Below are positions 7,533-17,073 of a DNA stretch of 64,000 nt, in pieces. Source of the stretch: Rhodococcus qingshengii JCM 15477 (GTDB lineage: Bacteria; Actinomycetota; Actinomycetes; Mycobacteriales; Mycobacteriaceae); contig NZ_CP096563.1 in the NCBI RefSeq assembly GCF_023221595.1, positions 518,501 to 582,500 of the forward strand, given 5' to 3'. The position numbers and the translations under genes were made by a program. The notes beneath the pieces are model-generated. The model saw nothing but the letters and a program-made list of their open reading frames with translations. It ran no database searches and was not told where the DNA came from. The number at the start of each line of letters is the position of its first letter. Within the stretch, counting starts at the first letter, position 1.

Positions 7533-9920
7533 TCAGTTCGGTGGGGTCCCCGCAGGCGGTGCGGGTTCGCCTCCCGGCGGAGTCGCATCCGGGGGAGTCG
7601 CGCCCGGTGCCGGAGCTGCTGGAGCTGCCGGGGATGCGGGTGCTGCCGGAGCCCTTACGGACCCGTCACTGATGTAGATCGTGACGGTCGAACCCGGGAT
7701 CGCGGACCCGGACGGCGAAACTCCGGTGACCGTTCCCGCGCGTGCTCCGGACGCCGTGGTCACGGAATTGACCGTGAAGCCGGACGCCTGCAACCTCGAC
7801 GTCGCCGCCGACTGGCTCAGGCCGACAACCTCGGGAACCTGGCCGTTCTGTGATCCCCGTGCGTACTTCTCGTCGATCGGAGGCAGCGAGGTGGGCCCGA
7901 AGTTGTTGGCGACCGGGTTCATTGCCGCGAACCAGGATCTCGCCGGTTCGGTACCGCCGTACAGGTTGCCGCTGTAGCAGGGGCGTAGCGGGCTCGAGCA
8001 GATCTCGCCGGGTGTCGGGGAGTCGCCGAAGATGTAGACGGCCGCAGCGAGGTTGTTGGTGAAGCCGAGGAACGCCGAGGACTTGTGGGTCTCGGTGGTA
8101 CCCGTCTTGCCCGACATCGGCAGGCTCCATCCGGCGCTGCTCGCGGCACCGGCAGACGTACCGGCGCCGACGTCGTCACGGCTCATGGCGTTGGCGAGTG
8201 TGTCTGCCAAGCCGGGCTCGACGACCTGCTCACAGCCCTGCTCGGTGACGGCCACCGGCTTGCCGTAGCGGTCGAAGACCGAATCGATGGGACTCGGCGG
8301 GCACCACTTGCCGTGCGAGGCGAGAGTGGCCGCGACGTTGGAGAGTTCGAGCGGGTTGATCCAGGTGGGGCCGAGGGTGAACGAACCGAGGTTCTGTTCC
8401 TTCTGGAAGTCGGCCATGCTGCGCTCGTCGAAGCCCGAGGTGTTGGGATCGGCGTACGAGCGCATGCCGAGGCGGACAGCCATGTCGACGGTCGGCGTGA
8501 CGCCGGTCGCCTCGATGAGCTTGACGAAAGCGGTGTTTGGGGACTGTGCCAGGGCGTCGGTCACGGACAGCGTCGGCGGATAGTTGCCGGCGTTCTCCAC
8601 GCAGTACGTCGAGACCGGGCAGCCTGCCGCACCACCGCTACCCATGCCCTTGGCTTCGAAGCGCTTGGGCACGTCGAGGGTCGCGTTGATGCCGAGGCCC
8701 TTCTCCATCGCCGCAGCGGTCGTGAAGATCTTGAAGACGGAACCCGCACCGTCACCGGCAAGGGAGTACGGCTGCGCCTGGACGGTTTCGTCGGCGTCGG
8801 CATTGAGTCCGTACGTGCGACTGCTGGCCATCGCGATGACCTTGTGTGAATCCTGGCCCGGCCTGATCACGTTCATCACGTTCGCGATGCCGTCGAGGTT
8901 GGCGCTCGCGTTCGCGTTCAGTCCGGCCTTGGTGGACGCCTGGACCTGCGGATCGAGAGTGGTCTTGATGAGGTAACCACCCTCGTTGATCTGGTCGCGG
9001 GTGATTCCGGCATCCGAGAGGTACTTCAGTGCGTAATCACAGAAGAATCCGCGATCGCCTGCAGCGATGCAGCCGCGCGGCAAGTTGTTGGGGGTTTCGA
9101 GGACGCCGAGGGGCTCTTCCTTGGCTGCACGGAACTCGTCGGCACGATCCGGAATGTTCGTGATCATGGTGTCGAGCACGGTGTTACGACGCTCGGTCAC
9201 GCCCTCGACGTTCGTGTACGGGTTCAGCGCGGAGCTGGACTGAACCATGCCGGCCAGCATCGCGGACTGCGGAACGGTCAGATCTGCGGCGTCGACGCCG
9301 AAGTAGGTCTGAGCCGCGTCCTGAATGCCGAAGGATCCGTTGCCGAACGGTACGAGGTTGAGGTACCGGGTGAGGATCTCGTCTTTCGTGAGTTCCTTGT
9401 CCAGCGTCAGCGCCATCCGGATCTCGCGGATCTTTCGGGCCGGGGTGGTCTCGATGGCAGCGCGGCGCTCGGCATCCGTCTTGGCCACGACCAACAGTTG
9501 GTAGTTCTTCACATACTGCTGATCGAGTGTCGACGCGCCCTGCTGCACTTCACCGGTCGTCGTGTTGGTGAGGAAGGCGCGCAGCGTTCCCTGCCAGTCG
9601 ACGCCCTTGTGGTCGGGGAACCGGCGGTCCTCGATGGAGACGATCGCCAACTTCATGTTGTTGGAGATCTTCTCGCTCGGGACTTCGAAGCGTCGTTGGT
9701 CGTACAGCCAGGCAATGGGATTGCCTGCCGCATCGACCATGGTGGACACCGCGGGGACCGTGCCTTCGACCAGTTCGGCCGAGACGTTGTCGACGGTATC
9801 GGCAGCGCGATTGGACGCGAATCCGAATCCGCCGGCCACCGGGAACATCACCCCTGCGACCAGGACACCCGCCAATGCGGAGCTTCCGGCGAGCTTCGCC
9901 ACTGTTTTTGCAATCGACAC
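7533..9920 (-). CDS. ponA2: Bifunctional penicillin-binding protein PonA2 with PASTA domain
   Basis: A 795-residue class A PBP that polymerises glycan strands and cross-links peptidoglycan outside the membrane. After an N-terminal membrane anchor (about 10-35) comes the GT51 domain with catalytic E97 in SIEDRRF and GASTLDQQYVKN. The transpeptidase has SVFK (S394), SPN (S460) and KTG (605-607). One PASTA domain (about 690-757) and a Pro/Ala-rich tail end the protein. It aligns by eye along its length with mycobacterial PonA2, linked there to dormancy and stress survival. Divergent whiB4 is conserved. GTG 9920 has no clear ribosome-binding site, so the message may be leaderless. Confidence 0.95.
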   Translation of the reverse strand: MSIAKTVAKLAGSSALAGVLVAGVMFPVAGGFGFASNRAADTVDNVSAELVEGTVPAVSTMVDAAGNPIAWLYDQRRFEVPSEKISNNMKLAIVSIEDRRFPDHKGVDWQGTLRAFLTNTTTGEVQQGASTLDQQYVKNYQLLVVAKTDAERRAAIETTPARKIREIRMALTLDKELTKDEILTRYLNLVPFGNGSFGIQDAAQTYFGVDAADLTVPQSAMLAGMVQSSSALNPYTNVEGVTERRNTVLDTMITNIPDRADEFRAAKEEPLGVLETPNNLPRGCIAAGDRGFFCDYALKYLSDAGITRDQINEGGYLIKTTLDPQVQASTKAGLNANASANLDGIANVMNVIRPGQDSHKVIAMASSRTYGLNADADETVQAQPYSLAGDGAGSVFKIFTTAAAMEKGLGINATLDVPKRFEAKGMGSGGAAGCPVSTYCVENAGNYPPTLSVTDALAQSPNTAFVKLIEATGVTPTVDMAVRLGMRSYADPNTSGFDERSMADFQKEQNLGSFTLGPTWINPLELSNVAATLASHGKWCPPSPIDSVFDRYGKPVAVTEQGCEQVVEPGLADTLANAMSRDDVGAGTSAGAASSAGWSLPMSGKTGTTETHKSSAFLGFTNNLAAAVYIFGDSPTPGEICSSPLRPCYSGNLYGGTEPARSWFAAMNPVANNFGPTSLPPIDEKYARGSQNGQVPEVVGLSQSAATSRLQASGFTVNSVTTASGARAGTVTGVSPSGSAIPGSTVTIYISDGSVRAPAAPASPAAPAAPAPGATPPDATPPGGEPAPPAGTPPN

Positions 9921-10073
9921 GATCTACAGAGTACGTGTGCCCACCCATTGGAACCGGTTTCAGTGTTTTGCGGGTGTTCAAAACCTCCTGAACACGCGCT
10001 TTGTACTGCCGTACCAAAAAATGCTCCCGACCGTCTTGCGTTAGGGGCGTTCTTTACCTAAATTGTGATCAGT

Positions 10074-10097
10074 GTGATCGACGTAACACTCGATCAC
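10074..10097. promoter_or_regulatory. Perfect inverted repeat in the ponA2-whiB4 promoter region
   Basis: GTGATCGA (10074-10081) and TCGATCAC (10090-10097) are perfect 8-bp arms with an 8-bp spacer. A further TGTGATC precedes at 10064. It lies 97 bp before whiB4 in the 273-bp divergent gap. It does not fit the CRP consensus; the binding protein is unknown. Confidence 0.5.
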
Positions 10098-10193
10098 GAA
10101 TGTGTCTCAGCTTTCACGTGCTACCGCGAGACGGCTGAGATGGTGCGCTGCTCGCCTCATGGCGACGGTCAGACTTTGTAGAGGGGACCCAGA

Positions 10194-10517
10194 ATGTACA
10201 CAGCCACCCCGAGTAGCCGTTTGGACATCGAGCAGGCCGAGGCACGAATCGCCTGGGTAACTCAGGCGCGATGCCGCGAGGTCGATCCCGACCAACTTTT
10301 TGTTCGTGGCGCCGCACAGCGCAAGGCAGCCACCATCTGCCGTCACTGCCCGGTCCTCATGCAGTGCGGAGCAGATGCTCTCGACAATCGTGTCGAGTTC
10401 GGTGTGTGGGGCGGAATGACCGAACGTCAGCGCCGTGCACTGCTCAAGCAGCACCCCGACGTCGACTCCTGGTCCGAGTTCTTCGAAGACCAGCGCCAGC
10501 ATCACTCAGCAGTCTGA
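10194..10517 (+). CDS. whiB4: WhiB4-type iron-sulfur redox regulator
   Basis: 107 residues with the four cluster-ligating cysteines C27, C49, C52 and C58 (ICRHCPVLMQC) followed by the GVWGG turn and a basic C-terminal tail. WhiB proteins carry an O2/NO-sensitive 4Fe-4S cluster and control transcription; in M. tuberculosis WhiB4 modulates the oxidative-stress response. Its identity rests on the ponA2-whiB4-ArsA-ArsA order, the same as Rv3682-Rv3679. The ATG has AGAGGGGA upstream. It converges with the ArsA-like pair. Confidence 0.93.
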   Translation: MYTATPSSRLDIEQAEARIAWVTQARCREVDPDQLFVRGAAQRKAATICRHCPVLMQCGADALDNRVEFGVWGGMTERQRRALLKQHPDVDSWSEFFEDQRQHHSAV

Positions 10518-10535
10518 TCCAGGTCGATCGGGGGA

Positions 10536-11714
10536 TCAGCCCTTACGAGTGAGCTGATCTCCCACCGCGCGCAGCGCCTCGAGGTCCGAGACCTCGAACG
10601 GTAGCGACGGAACACCGATCAGCGGCACCCTCGGGTGAGCTGCGGTGAATCGACTCAGCAAGGCGATTTCTCGCTTCGCGATCACTGCCCGATGGGCATG
10701 GATGCGGAGAACGGCTGCGGTGAGGGCCTCGGCCTCGGTCGCATTTTCCTTCGCTTCCAGTTTGTCGGCGGCGGTTACCGCATGATCGGCAGGCAGAGCC
10801 GTCAACGTCGGGTGAGTGCGGTTGAGAACCAGACCGGCCAACGGCATCGAGTCACCCGCAAGGCGATCGACGAAGAACGCCGCCTCACGGAGAGCGTCGG
10901 GTTCGGCCGCTGCGATCACCAGGAAATGAGTCCCCGGCTGACGCAGCAACTCGTAGGTCTTCGTGGCGCGTTCACGGAAACCGCCGAACATCGAGTCGAG
11001 CGACTGCACGAATGCCGATGCATCCGAAAGCATTTGGCTTCCCACGATGGTCGAGACACCCTTCAGGGCCAATCCCATCGCGCCGGCCACGAGCCTGGTC
11101 AGGCCACGGCCGGGTGCCGAGAGCAGCCGGATCATCCGTCCGTCGAGGAATGTTCCGAGCCTCTGTGGAGCGTCGAGGAAGTCGAGCGCATTGCGCGACG
11201 GCGGGGTATCGACGATCACCAGATCCCACGCGTCGTTCGACGCCAGCTGCCCCAACTTCTCCATCGCCATGTACTCCTGCGTTCCGGAGAACGATGTGGC
11301 AACGGTTTGGTAAAAGGGATTCGCCAGGATCTGCTCGGCCTTCTCAGGGCTCGAATGCTCGATGACCATCTCGTCGAAAGTCCGACGCATGTTCAGCATC
11401 ATCGCGTGGAGTTCGCCCGTGGCCTCGGGACCCAGCTTCACCGGCTGCGGAGTGTTGTCGAGTTCGGCCACACCCAAGGCCTGTGCGAGGCGACGGGCCG
11501 GATCGATGGTGAGGACGACTACGCGTCGGCCCTCTTCGGCTGCCCGCAACGCCAGCGACGCAGCCGTCGTGGTCTTGCCGACGCCACCTGCGCCGCAACA
11601 CACCACGATCCGGGCCGTCGGGTCCTTGATGATCGCCGAAATATCGAGGGCAGGAGCTGCGCGTCGGCCGGTCCTGGAACTGCCGACCGTCACGTTCTCG
11701 GTGGTCTCGGTCAT
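10536..11714 (-). CDS. ArsA/GET3-like anion-transporting ATPase, second of a pair (Rv3680-like)
   Basis: A 392-residue P-loop ATPase of the SIMIBI class. The deviant Walker A is GAGGVGKTT near residue 43, with switch-like [14 protein letters not shown] near 170. The ATG at 11714 shares its A with the stop of the upstream partner (TGATG), so the two are translationally coupled. The mycobacterial pair Rv3679/Rv3680 is reported to form a complex linked to redox and glycerol tolerance (family knowledge). No arsenic genes are nearby, so arsenite export is unlikely. Confidence 0.88.
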   Translation of the reverse strand: MTETTENVTVGSSRTGRRAAPALDISAIIKDPTARIVVCCGAGGVGKTTTAASLALRAAEEGRRVVVLTIDPARRLAQALGVAELDNTPQPVKLGPEATGELHAMMLNMRRTFDEMVIEHSSPEKAEQILANPFYQTVATSFSGTQEYMAMEKLGQLASNDAWDLVIVDTPPSRNALDFLDAPQRLGTFLDGRMIRLLSAPGRGLTRLVAGAMGLALKGVSTIVGSQMLSDASAFVQSLDSMFGGFRERATKTYELLRQPGTHFLVIAAAEPDALREAAFFVDRLAGDSMPLAGLVLNRTHPTLTALPADHAVTAADKLEAKENATEAEALTAAVLRIHAHRAVIAKREIALLSRFTAAHPRVPLIGVPSLPFEVSDLEALRAVGDQLTRKG

Positions 11715-12727
11715 CACACGCCCTGTTCCGTGAGGTATTCGGCCAGCTCGTAGAGCCCACCGAGATCGACGCCGTCGGCGAGTGCGGGAAGTTGCACCCG
11801 CGCGCCGTCGATCTCGCGGAGCTTCTCCGCACTGGATTCTTGAGCTTCGAGCACCGACGCGTGCTCGATCGTCTCGGTGAGCAGGCCGGCGAAGTCGTCG
11901 TCGGACAGATCGATGCCGACATCGGAGAGCGTCGACCGGATCGAAGCTGCATCGATGTTGCCGGCTGCAGCACCGGAGAGTTGGTCTTCGGGCAAGAACC
12001 TCGGGCTGGCGCGGTTGACGATGATGGCACCGAGGTTGAGGTCGTCACGCGCCAGTTCTGCGGCGGCGTCGGCGGTTTCCTGAACGGGCAGCGCTTCGAG
12101 AAGCGCAACAAGATGTACGACGGTCTCCGGCGAGTGCAGCAGCCGAACGACGCCTTCACTCTGCGAATGCACCGGGCCGCCCTTGGCGAGGTCGGCCATC
12201 GCCTTGGTGACGTCGAGGAAGCTGCCGATCCGCCCGGTCGGGGGAGCATCGACGACAACGGCGTCGTACACGCGTTTGCCGGTTCGATCGGTGCGGATGA
12301 CGCACTCCTTGATCTTGCCGGTGAGCAGAACGTCGCGAAGGCCTGGAGCGATTGTGGTGGCGAATTCGATGGCGCCGAACTTACGCATCGCCCGGCCGGC
12401 GAAGCCGAGGTTGTAGAACATTTCGAGGTATTCGAGGAACGCGGTCTCGATGTCGACGGCCAGAGCCATCACTTCACCGCCACCTTCGGCGGCCGCGACC
12501 TTGGTCTCCTGCGGTGGAAGCGGTGGTACGTCGAAGAGTTGCGCGATTCCCTGGCGGCCCTCGACCTCCACGAGGAGAACGCGCTTGCCGCCTTCGGCCA
12601 ACGCGAGCGCCAACGCGGCGGCAACCGTGGACTTACCGGTTCCGCCTTTACCTGACACAAAGTGCAGGCGGGCCTTCGTCGCAGACTCGGGCCAGGTCCT
12701 GCTCAGCTCATCTTGGGATGCAACCAC
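11714..12727 (-). CDS. ArsA/GET3-like anion-transporting ATPase, first of a pair (Rv3679-like)
   Basis: 337 residues with [19 protein letters not shown] near residue 25, the signature-lysine P-loop of ArsA/MinD-type ATPases, and [17 protein letters not shown] near 155. It differs enough from its partner to suggest a heteromeric complex. It is transcribed leftward from the 53-bp gap shared with the divergent small-protein/RidA/MBL genes. Whether the pair handles an anion, a client membrane protein or a redox cofactor is not visible here. Confidence 0.88.
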   Translation of the reverse strand: MVASQDELSRTWPESATKARLHFVSGKGGTGKSTVAAALALALAEGGKRVLLVEVEGRQGIAQLFDVPPLPPQETKVAAAEGGGEVMALAVDIETAFLEYLEMFYNLGFAGRAMRKFGAIEFATTIAPGLRDVLLTGKIKECVIRTDRTGKRVYDAVVVDAPPTGRIGSFLDVTKAMADLAKGGPVHSQSEGVVRLLHSPETVVHLVALLEALPVQETADAAAELARDDLNLGAIIVNRASPRFLPEDQLSGAAAGNIDAASIRSTLSDVGIDLSDDDFAGLLTETIEHASVLEAQESSAEKLREIDGARVQLPALADGVDLGGLYELAEYLTEQGV

Positions 12728-12780
12728 ACCGCGAGCCTATAAGTCTGGGGCCGAAGATGTACGCGGGATAGGCTCACCGC

Positions 12781-12945
12781 ATGAGCGAAATAACTTCCTG
12801 GGAATACACCGTGACTCCGTTGCTGGTCCACAATCCGAAGGCAATTCTCGACAACTGGGGTGTCGACGGCTGGGAACTCGTCGCCGTCCTGCCGAGCGCG
12901 TCGGGCGAGCAGCACGTCGCGTACATGAAGCGTCCGAAGGGCTGA
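12781..12945 (+). CDS. Small DUF4177-like protein (Rv3678A-like), 54 aa
   Basis: An ATG frame of 54 codons reads WEYTVTPLL, ILDNWGVDGWELVAVLP and AYMKRPKG, the compact pattern of DUF4177 proteins (an aromatic strand, GWELVAV, and a final KRP). It is the first gene of a run with RidA five bases downstream and the MBL protein overlapping that. The M. tuberculosis locus has a comparable small gene. Function unknown. Confidence 0.8.
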   Translation: MSEITSWEYTVTPLLVHNPKAILDNWGVDGWELVAVLPSASGEQHVAYMKRPKG

Positions 12946-12950
12946 ATCAC

Positions 12951-13421
12951 ATGGCAGAGGCAACACAGACCTGGTCGGAGCGTCTCGCCGAACTGGGCAT
13001 TGCACTTCCCGCCGTCGCGGCACCCGTCGCTGCGTACGTTCCCGCGGTTCGCAGCGGCAACCACGTGTACACGTCGGGTCAGCTCCCGTTCGTCGACGGA
13101 AAACTGGCGCTGAGCGGCAAGCTCGGCGCGGGCGTGTCGGATGAGGACGCCAAGGCCGCGGCTCGCACCTGCGCGCTCAACGCTCTCGCTGCCATCGACG
13201 CCCTGGTCGGCATCGACAACGTCGTTCGTGTCGTCAAGGTTGTCGGCTTCGTGGCATCCGCCGAAGGATTCACCGGTCAGCCCGGCGTGATCAACGGCGC
13301 ATCCGAGTTCCTCGGTGAGGTGCTCGGCGACGCCGGTATCCACGCCCGTTCGGCAGTCGGCGTGGCAGAACTTCCCCTCGGCTCTCCGGTCGAGGTGGAA
13401 CTGATCGTCGAAGTTCGCTGA
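12951..13421 (+). CDS. RidA/YjgF-family protein (Rv3678c-like)
   Basis: 156 residues with the RidA trimer fold: GNHVYTSGQLPFVDG, the helix AARTCALNALAAIDALVG and the closing HARSAVGVAELPLGSPVEVELIVEV. The arginine that binds the substrate carboxylate in enamine deaminases appears in HARSAVG. Family members hydrolyse reactive enamines/imines from PLP enzymes, though this longer YjgF subgroup is less studied. Its stop overlaps the ATG of the MBL gene (TGATG), so they are coupled. Confidence 0.87.
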   Translation: MAEATQTWSERLAELGIALPAVAAPVAAYVPAVRSGNHVYTSGQLPFVDGKLALSGKLGAGVSDEDAKAAARTCALNALAAIDALVGIDNVVRVVKVVGFVASAEGFTGQPGVINGASEFLGEVLGDAGIHARSAVGVAELPLGSPVEVELIVEVR

Positions 13422-14206
13422 TGTCGACTGTCCATCCCGCCTACGCGCAGCTTCGCCGCGTCACCGACATTGCTTCGGTCTTGCTCGAGAACAACCCGGG
13501 CATGATGACGCTGGACGGTACGAACACTTGGATTCTGCATGCTCCGGGCAGCGTCGAGTGTGTTGTCGTCGATCCAGGCGACAACGACGAGGAACACCTG
13601 CAACGTGTCGCTGGTATCGGTCCGGTAGCGCTGACCTTGATCACGCACCGGCACTACGACCACACCGGCGGGGTGGACCGTTTCCACGAATTGACTTCGG
13701 CTCCAGTGCGTTCCGTCGACCCAACTTTTCTTCGCGGGGGCGCTTCGGCGCTTGTCGACGGTGAAGTGATCGAGGTAGCGGGCCTGAAGTTGCGGATCCT
13801 CGCGACGCCGGGCCATACCGCGGATTCGGTGTCGATAGTCATCGAGAACGATGCGAGCGTGCTGACGGGCGACACCATTCTCGGCCGCGGCACGGCAGTT
13901 CTCGACGACTCCGACGGCGATCTGGGGGACTACCTCACCTCGCTGCGATCGCTGGCCGCACTCGGCGAAGGACTGACGGTTCTTCCCGGGCACGGTCCGG
14001 ACCTACCCGATCTGCAGGCGATTTCGCAGCAGTACCTCGCCCACCGCGAGGAGCGTCTGGATCAGGTGCGGGCTGCTCTGTCGACGTTGGGCGAGTCGGC
14101 CTCGGTGCGCGACGTAGTCGAGCACGTCTACTCCGACGTCGACCCGAAGTTGTGGCCGGTCGCGGAGAAATCCGTCAACGTGCAGTTGGCGTATCTGCGA
14201 CGCTGA
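13421..14206 (+). CDS. Metallo-beta-lactamase-fold hydrolase (Rv3677c-like)
   Basis: 261 residues of the MBL superfamily, LACTB2/hydroxyacylglutathione-hydrolase-like branch. The dizinc motif is THRHYDHTGG near residue 70, with TPGHTADS, the bridging aspartate in LTGDTILGRG, and LPGHGPDL. The C-terminal helical part (AHREERLDQVRAAL through VAEKSVNVQLAYL) is typical of LACTB2, an RNA endonuclease in animals; the bacterial role is not settled. It is the last gene of the small-protein/RidA/MBL operon and is followed by a terminator. Confidence 0.87.
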   Translation: MSTVHPAYAQLRRVTDIASVLLENNPGMMTLDGTNTWILHAPGSVECVVVDPGDNDEEHLQRVAGIGPVALTLITHRHYDHTGGVDRFHELTSAPVRSVDPTFLRGGASALVDGEVIEVAGLKLRILATPGHTADSVSIVIENDASVLTGDTILGRGTAVLDDSDGDLGDYLTSLRSLAALGEGLTVLPGHGPDLPDLQAISQQYLAHREERLDQVRAALSTLGESASVRDVVEHVYSDVDPKLWPVAEKSVNVQLAYLRR

Positions 14207-14246
14207 GGCGCTCGGCGCCGACACGAAGAGCTGAGTTGTGTGGCCG

Positions 14247-14293
14247 AACTGCCGCCATCTATGCCGATCGAGGTATAGCTGGCGGCAGTTTTT
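14247..14293 (+). terminator. Terminator after the MBL gene
   Basis: AACTGCCGCCATCTAT (14247-14262) pairs with ATAGCTGGCGGCAGTT (14275-14290), 16 bp with one mismatch, followed by a T-run. It insulates the core operon from the 3-hydroxyanthranilate genes. Confidence 0.85.
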
Positions 14294-14332
14294 GCATTTG
14301 TTTGATATGGGTCACGGGCCAATAGTTAGTCC

Positions 14333-15808
14333 ATGACCTCACAATGCGACGGATGGATCCGCAATTACGTGGACGGCTCCTATGTCGAACCCGACGAGTC
14401 GTCGAGCTTCGATCAGGTCGACCCAGCAACGGGCCGTGTTCTCGCCCGGGTCCACGAGGCCGACAAGGCCCTGGTCGATCGGGCCGTGACCTCTGCCAGA
14501 CGTGCTCTGGACAACGGTTGGGCCGATACGCCGGTTCGAGAGCGGACGGCTCTGCTGCGACGCGCTGCCGACCGGATCGAGGAGCGATTCGAAGAGTTCG
14601 TCGCCGCAGAGATGGCGGACACCGGCAAGCCGATCACGCAGGCACGCGAACTCGACGTCGCGCGCGCCCTGACGAACTTCCGCACCTTCGCCGACATCGT
14701 CGCCGCGGCGGGACAGGAATCGTTTGTCACGGATCTCGCGGGCGGCAAGCAGGCGCTGAACTACGCGATCCGCAAGCCGCTCGGCGTCGTCGCCGTGATC
14801 GTTCCGTGGAACCTGCCGCTGCTTCTCCTGACCTGGAAGGTTGCGCCCGCGCTCGCGTGCGGAAACTCCGTGGTGGTCAAACCCTCCGAGGAGACCCCGG
14901 CGACTGCGTCGTTGCTGGCCGAGGTGCTCGAAGAGGTCGGCCTGCCTGCCGGCGTCTACAACGTCGTCCATGGATTCGGTGCGAACTCGGCCGGCGAGTT
15001 CCTCACCACGCACCCCGGTATCGACGGGGTCACCTTCACCGGATCTTCGGCAACGGGTTCGCATGTCATGAAAACCGTTGCGCCGCGAGTCCGTCCGGTC
15101 TCGTTCGAGCTCGGCGGCAAGAACGCCGCGATCGTCTTCGACGACGTCGACATCGACGAAGCCCTGACGGGCCTGACCAAATCGGTGTTCACCAATACCG
15201 GCCAGGTCTGCCTGTGCACCGAGCGGGTGTACGTGCACCGCAGCATTTTCGACGACATCGCCGGTGGACTCGTCGAGCGGGCAGCAGGACTGCGTCTGGG
15301 CGACCCGACGCTCGATGCAACGACGACCGGACCGCTCATTTCGCAGGCACACCGGAAGAAGGTACTCGACTACTTCGAGATCGCCGAGCAGGAAGGCGCG
15401 AAAGTGCTGACCGGCGGCGGTATTCCGGACCTCGGACAGGAACTGTCGGGCGGATCCTGGATCGAACCCACCCTGTGGACAGGCTTGACCAACAAGGATC
15501 GCGCCGTGCGCGAGGAGATCTTCGGACCCGTCGCAGCACTCATTCCGTTCGAGACCGAAGCCGAAGCGATCGCCCTCGCAAACGACACCGAGTACGGCCT
15601 TGCTGCCTCCGTGTGGACCAACGACCTGCGCCGCGGGCACCGCGTCGCGCAGAAGATGAACGTCGGAATCTCCTGGGTCAATACGTGGTTCACCCGCGAA
15701 CTGCGATCTCCCTTCGGCGGCATGGGCCTGTCCGGCATCGGACGTGAGGGCGGCGAGTCCTCGCTGCACTTCTACACCGAACCGACGAATGTATGTGTGC
15801 AACTGTGA
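14333..15808 (+). CDS. 2-aminomuconate (2-hydroxymuconate) semialdehyde dehydrogenase
   Basis: 491 residues of the NAD-dependent aldehyde dehydrogenase superfamily. Landmarks are VPWNLPLLLL, the cofactor loop FTGSSATG near 236, the general base E259 in FELGGKN, catalytic C293 in GQVCLCTERVYV and EIFGPVAALIPF. Position before a decarboxylase, a RidA-type deaminase, 3-hydroxyanthranilate dioxygenase and ACMS decarboxylase points to oxidation of 2-aminomuconate 6-semialdehyde to 2-aminomuconate (NbaE/AmnC role). No clear ribosome-binding site precedes ATG 14333. It opens a five-gene run. Confidence 0.85.
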   Translation: MTSQCDGWIRNYVDGSYVEPDESSSFDQVDPATGRVLARVHEADKALVDRAVTSARRALDNGWADTPVRERTALLRRAADRIEERFEEFVAAEMADTGKPITQARELDVARALTNFRTFADIVAAAGQESFVTDLAGGKQALNYAIRKPLGVVAVIVPWNLPLLLLTWKVAPALACGNSVVVKPSEETPATASLLAEVLEEVGLPAGVYNVVHGFGANSAGEFLTTHPGIDGVTFTGSSATGSHVMKTVAPRVRPVSFELGGKNAAIVFDDVDIDEALTGLTKSVFTNTGQVCLCTERVYVHRSIFDDIAGGLVERAAGLRLGDPTLDATTTGPLISQAHRKKVLDYFEIAEQEGAKVLTGGGIPDLGQELSGGSWIEPTLWTGLTNKDRAVREEIFGPVAALIPFETEAEAIALANDTEYGLAASVWTNDLRRGHRVAQKMNVGISWVNTWFTRELRSPFGGMGLSGIGREGGESSLHFYTEPTNVCVQL

Positions 15809-15850
15809 ACATCGAAACCGCAAAAGATTTCCAGAAATGAGCGAGGCGTG

Positions 15851-16624
15851 ATGACAGCCCCCGAAGACACCGTATCCGCGCTCGCGCGTCGCCTCGACGA
15901 CGCTGCGCAGACGCGCACCGACACGCCGAGCCTCGCCGACGAACACACCATCGACATCGACCAGGCCTACCGGATCCAGAACGAACTCCTCGAACGGCGC
16001 ACCAGCCGTGGTGAATCGATTGTGGGCATCAAGCTCGGCTTCACGAGCAAAGCGAAGATGGCGCAGATGGGTGTCTCCGAAGTGATCGTCGGTCAGTTGA
16101 CCGACGCGATGTGCGTGAGCAACGGCGGCGAAGTCGACCTGAGGACGTTCATTCATCCCAAGATCGAACCCGAAGTGGCATACCGCCTGTCGAAGGACGT
16201 CGATCTCGACGATCCGAACGTCGACATCGAAACCTGCGTCGACGCACTGGCTCCCGCAATGGAGATCATCGACTCGCGGTACCGCGACTTCCGCTTCACC
16301 TACACCGACGTCGTCGCTGACAACACCAGCGCTGCCGGGTACGTGATCGGGAGGTGGCTGCCGCTACAGAACGTCGAAGACCGTTCCGTACGTATGGAAG
16401 TCGGCGGTGAGACGGTAGTCGGGTCCACGTCGGCCATTCTCGGCGATCCGGCGCGCGCTTTGCATGCACTGCTCGACATCGCCCGCCGACGCCGAATCCC
16501 GTTGCGCGCCGGGCAGGTAATTCTGGCCGGTGCCGCCACAGCAGCTGTGCGACTCGACGAGGGCGTCGCACAGTGCACGATCGACGGACTCGGAACCGTC
16601 ACGGTGAAAGGTGTGAAGCGATGA
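15851..16624 (+). CDS. 4-oxalocrotonate decarboxylase / 2-oxopent-4-enoate hydratase family
   Basis: 257 residues of the MhpD/DmpE-DmpH family: [18 protein letters not shown], a metal-binding region [14 protein letters not shown], and [12 protein letters not shown] strands. The family contains both vinylpyruvate hydratases and 4-oxalocrotonate decarboxylases, which sequence alone hardly separates. After the deaminase step the intermediate is 4-oxalocrotonate, so decarboxylase (NbaG/AmnE role) is the better inference. ATG 15851 has GAGG four bases upstream. Its stop overlaps the next ATG by four bases (ATGA). Confidence 0.8.
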   Translation: MTAPEDTVSALARRLDDAAQTRTDTPSLADEHTIDIDQAYRIQNELLERRTSRGESIVGIKLGFTSKAKMAQMGVSEVIVGQLTDAMCVSNGGEVDLRTFIHPKIEPEVAYRLSKDVDLDDPNVDIETCVDALAPAMEIIDSRYRDFRFTYTDVVADNTSAAGYVIGRWLPLQNVEDRSVRMEVGGETVVGSTSAILGDPARALHALLDIARRRRIPLRAGQVILAGAATAAVRLDEGVAQCTIDGLGTVTVKGVKR

Positions 16625-17073
16625 GTGGGGCGCAGGTCATCGAGAAGCTGGCGAAGCCGCGCGGAAAGTTCCCCCACGTCAAGGTGGTCGGCGATTTCGT
16701 CTATGTCTCCGGGACCAGTTCGCGTCGACCCGACAACACGTTTGTCGGCGTCGAGGTCGACGAGATGGGGACCACGGCGCTCGACATTCGGGCGCAGACG
16801 CGTGCCGTCATCGAGAACATCGCGGCGATTCTCGCCGAAGTGGGTGGAGAACTGAGTGATCTGGTTCAGGTCACCTCCTACCTGGTGTCGATGAACGACT
16901 TCGGCGGATACAACGAGGTGTACGCCGAACTGTTCGACGAAAACGGTCCGACGAGAACGACTGTGGCTGTTCACCAGCTGCCCCACCCTCACCTGCTCAT
17001 CGAAATTTCCGGCGTGGCGTACGTGCCCGCCTCCCGACGCTCGGCGTCCGAAGATACGGAGAATGCATCATGA
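16621..17073 (+). CDS. 2-aminomuconate deaminase, RidA family
   Basis: 150 residues of the RidA/YjgF family, with [27 protein letters not shown] opening strands and [17 protein letters not shown] at the end. 2-aminomuconate deaminases of nitrobenzoate and aminophenol pathways belong to this family, and the flanking genes are the other steps of that route, so deamination of 2-aminomuconate to 4-oxalocrotonate is the likely reaction. Both borders are ATGA overlaps, implying translational coupling. It is clearly distinct from the other RidA gene of the window. Confidence 0.8.
   Translation: MSGAQVIEKLAKPRGKFPHVKVVGDFVYVSGTSSRRPDNTFVGVEVDEMGTTALDIRAQTRAVIENIAAILAEVGGELSDLVQVTSYLVSMNDFGGYNEVYAELFDENGPTRTTVAVHQLPHPHLLIEISGVAYVPASRRSASEDTENAS

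Noticed and set aside
10536..12727. Arsenite-resistance operon suggested by the two ArsA-like ATPases
   Set aside because: No arsB, arsC, arsR or arsD gene is nearby, and the pair keeps the mycobacterial whiB4-linked order.
14339..16156. 605-codon open frame on the minus strand across the aldehyde dehydrogenase and decarboxylase genes
   Set aside because: It is antisense to two clearly homologous genes, with composition typical of a GC-rich shadow frame and no recognisable domain.
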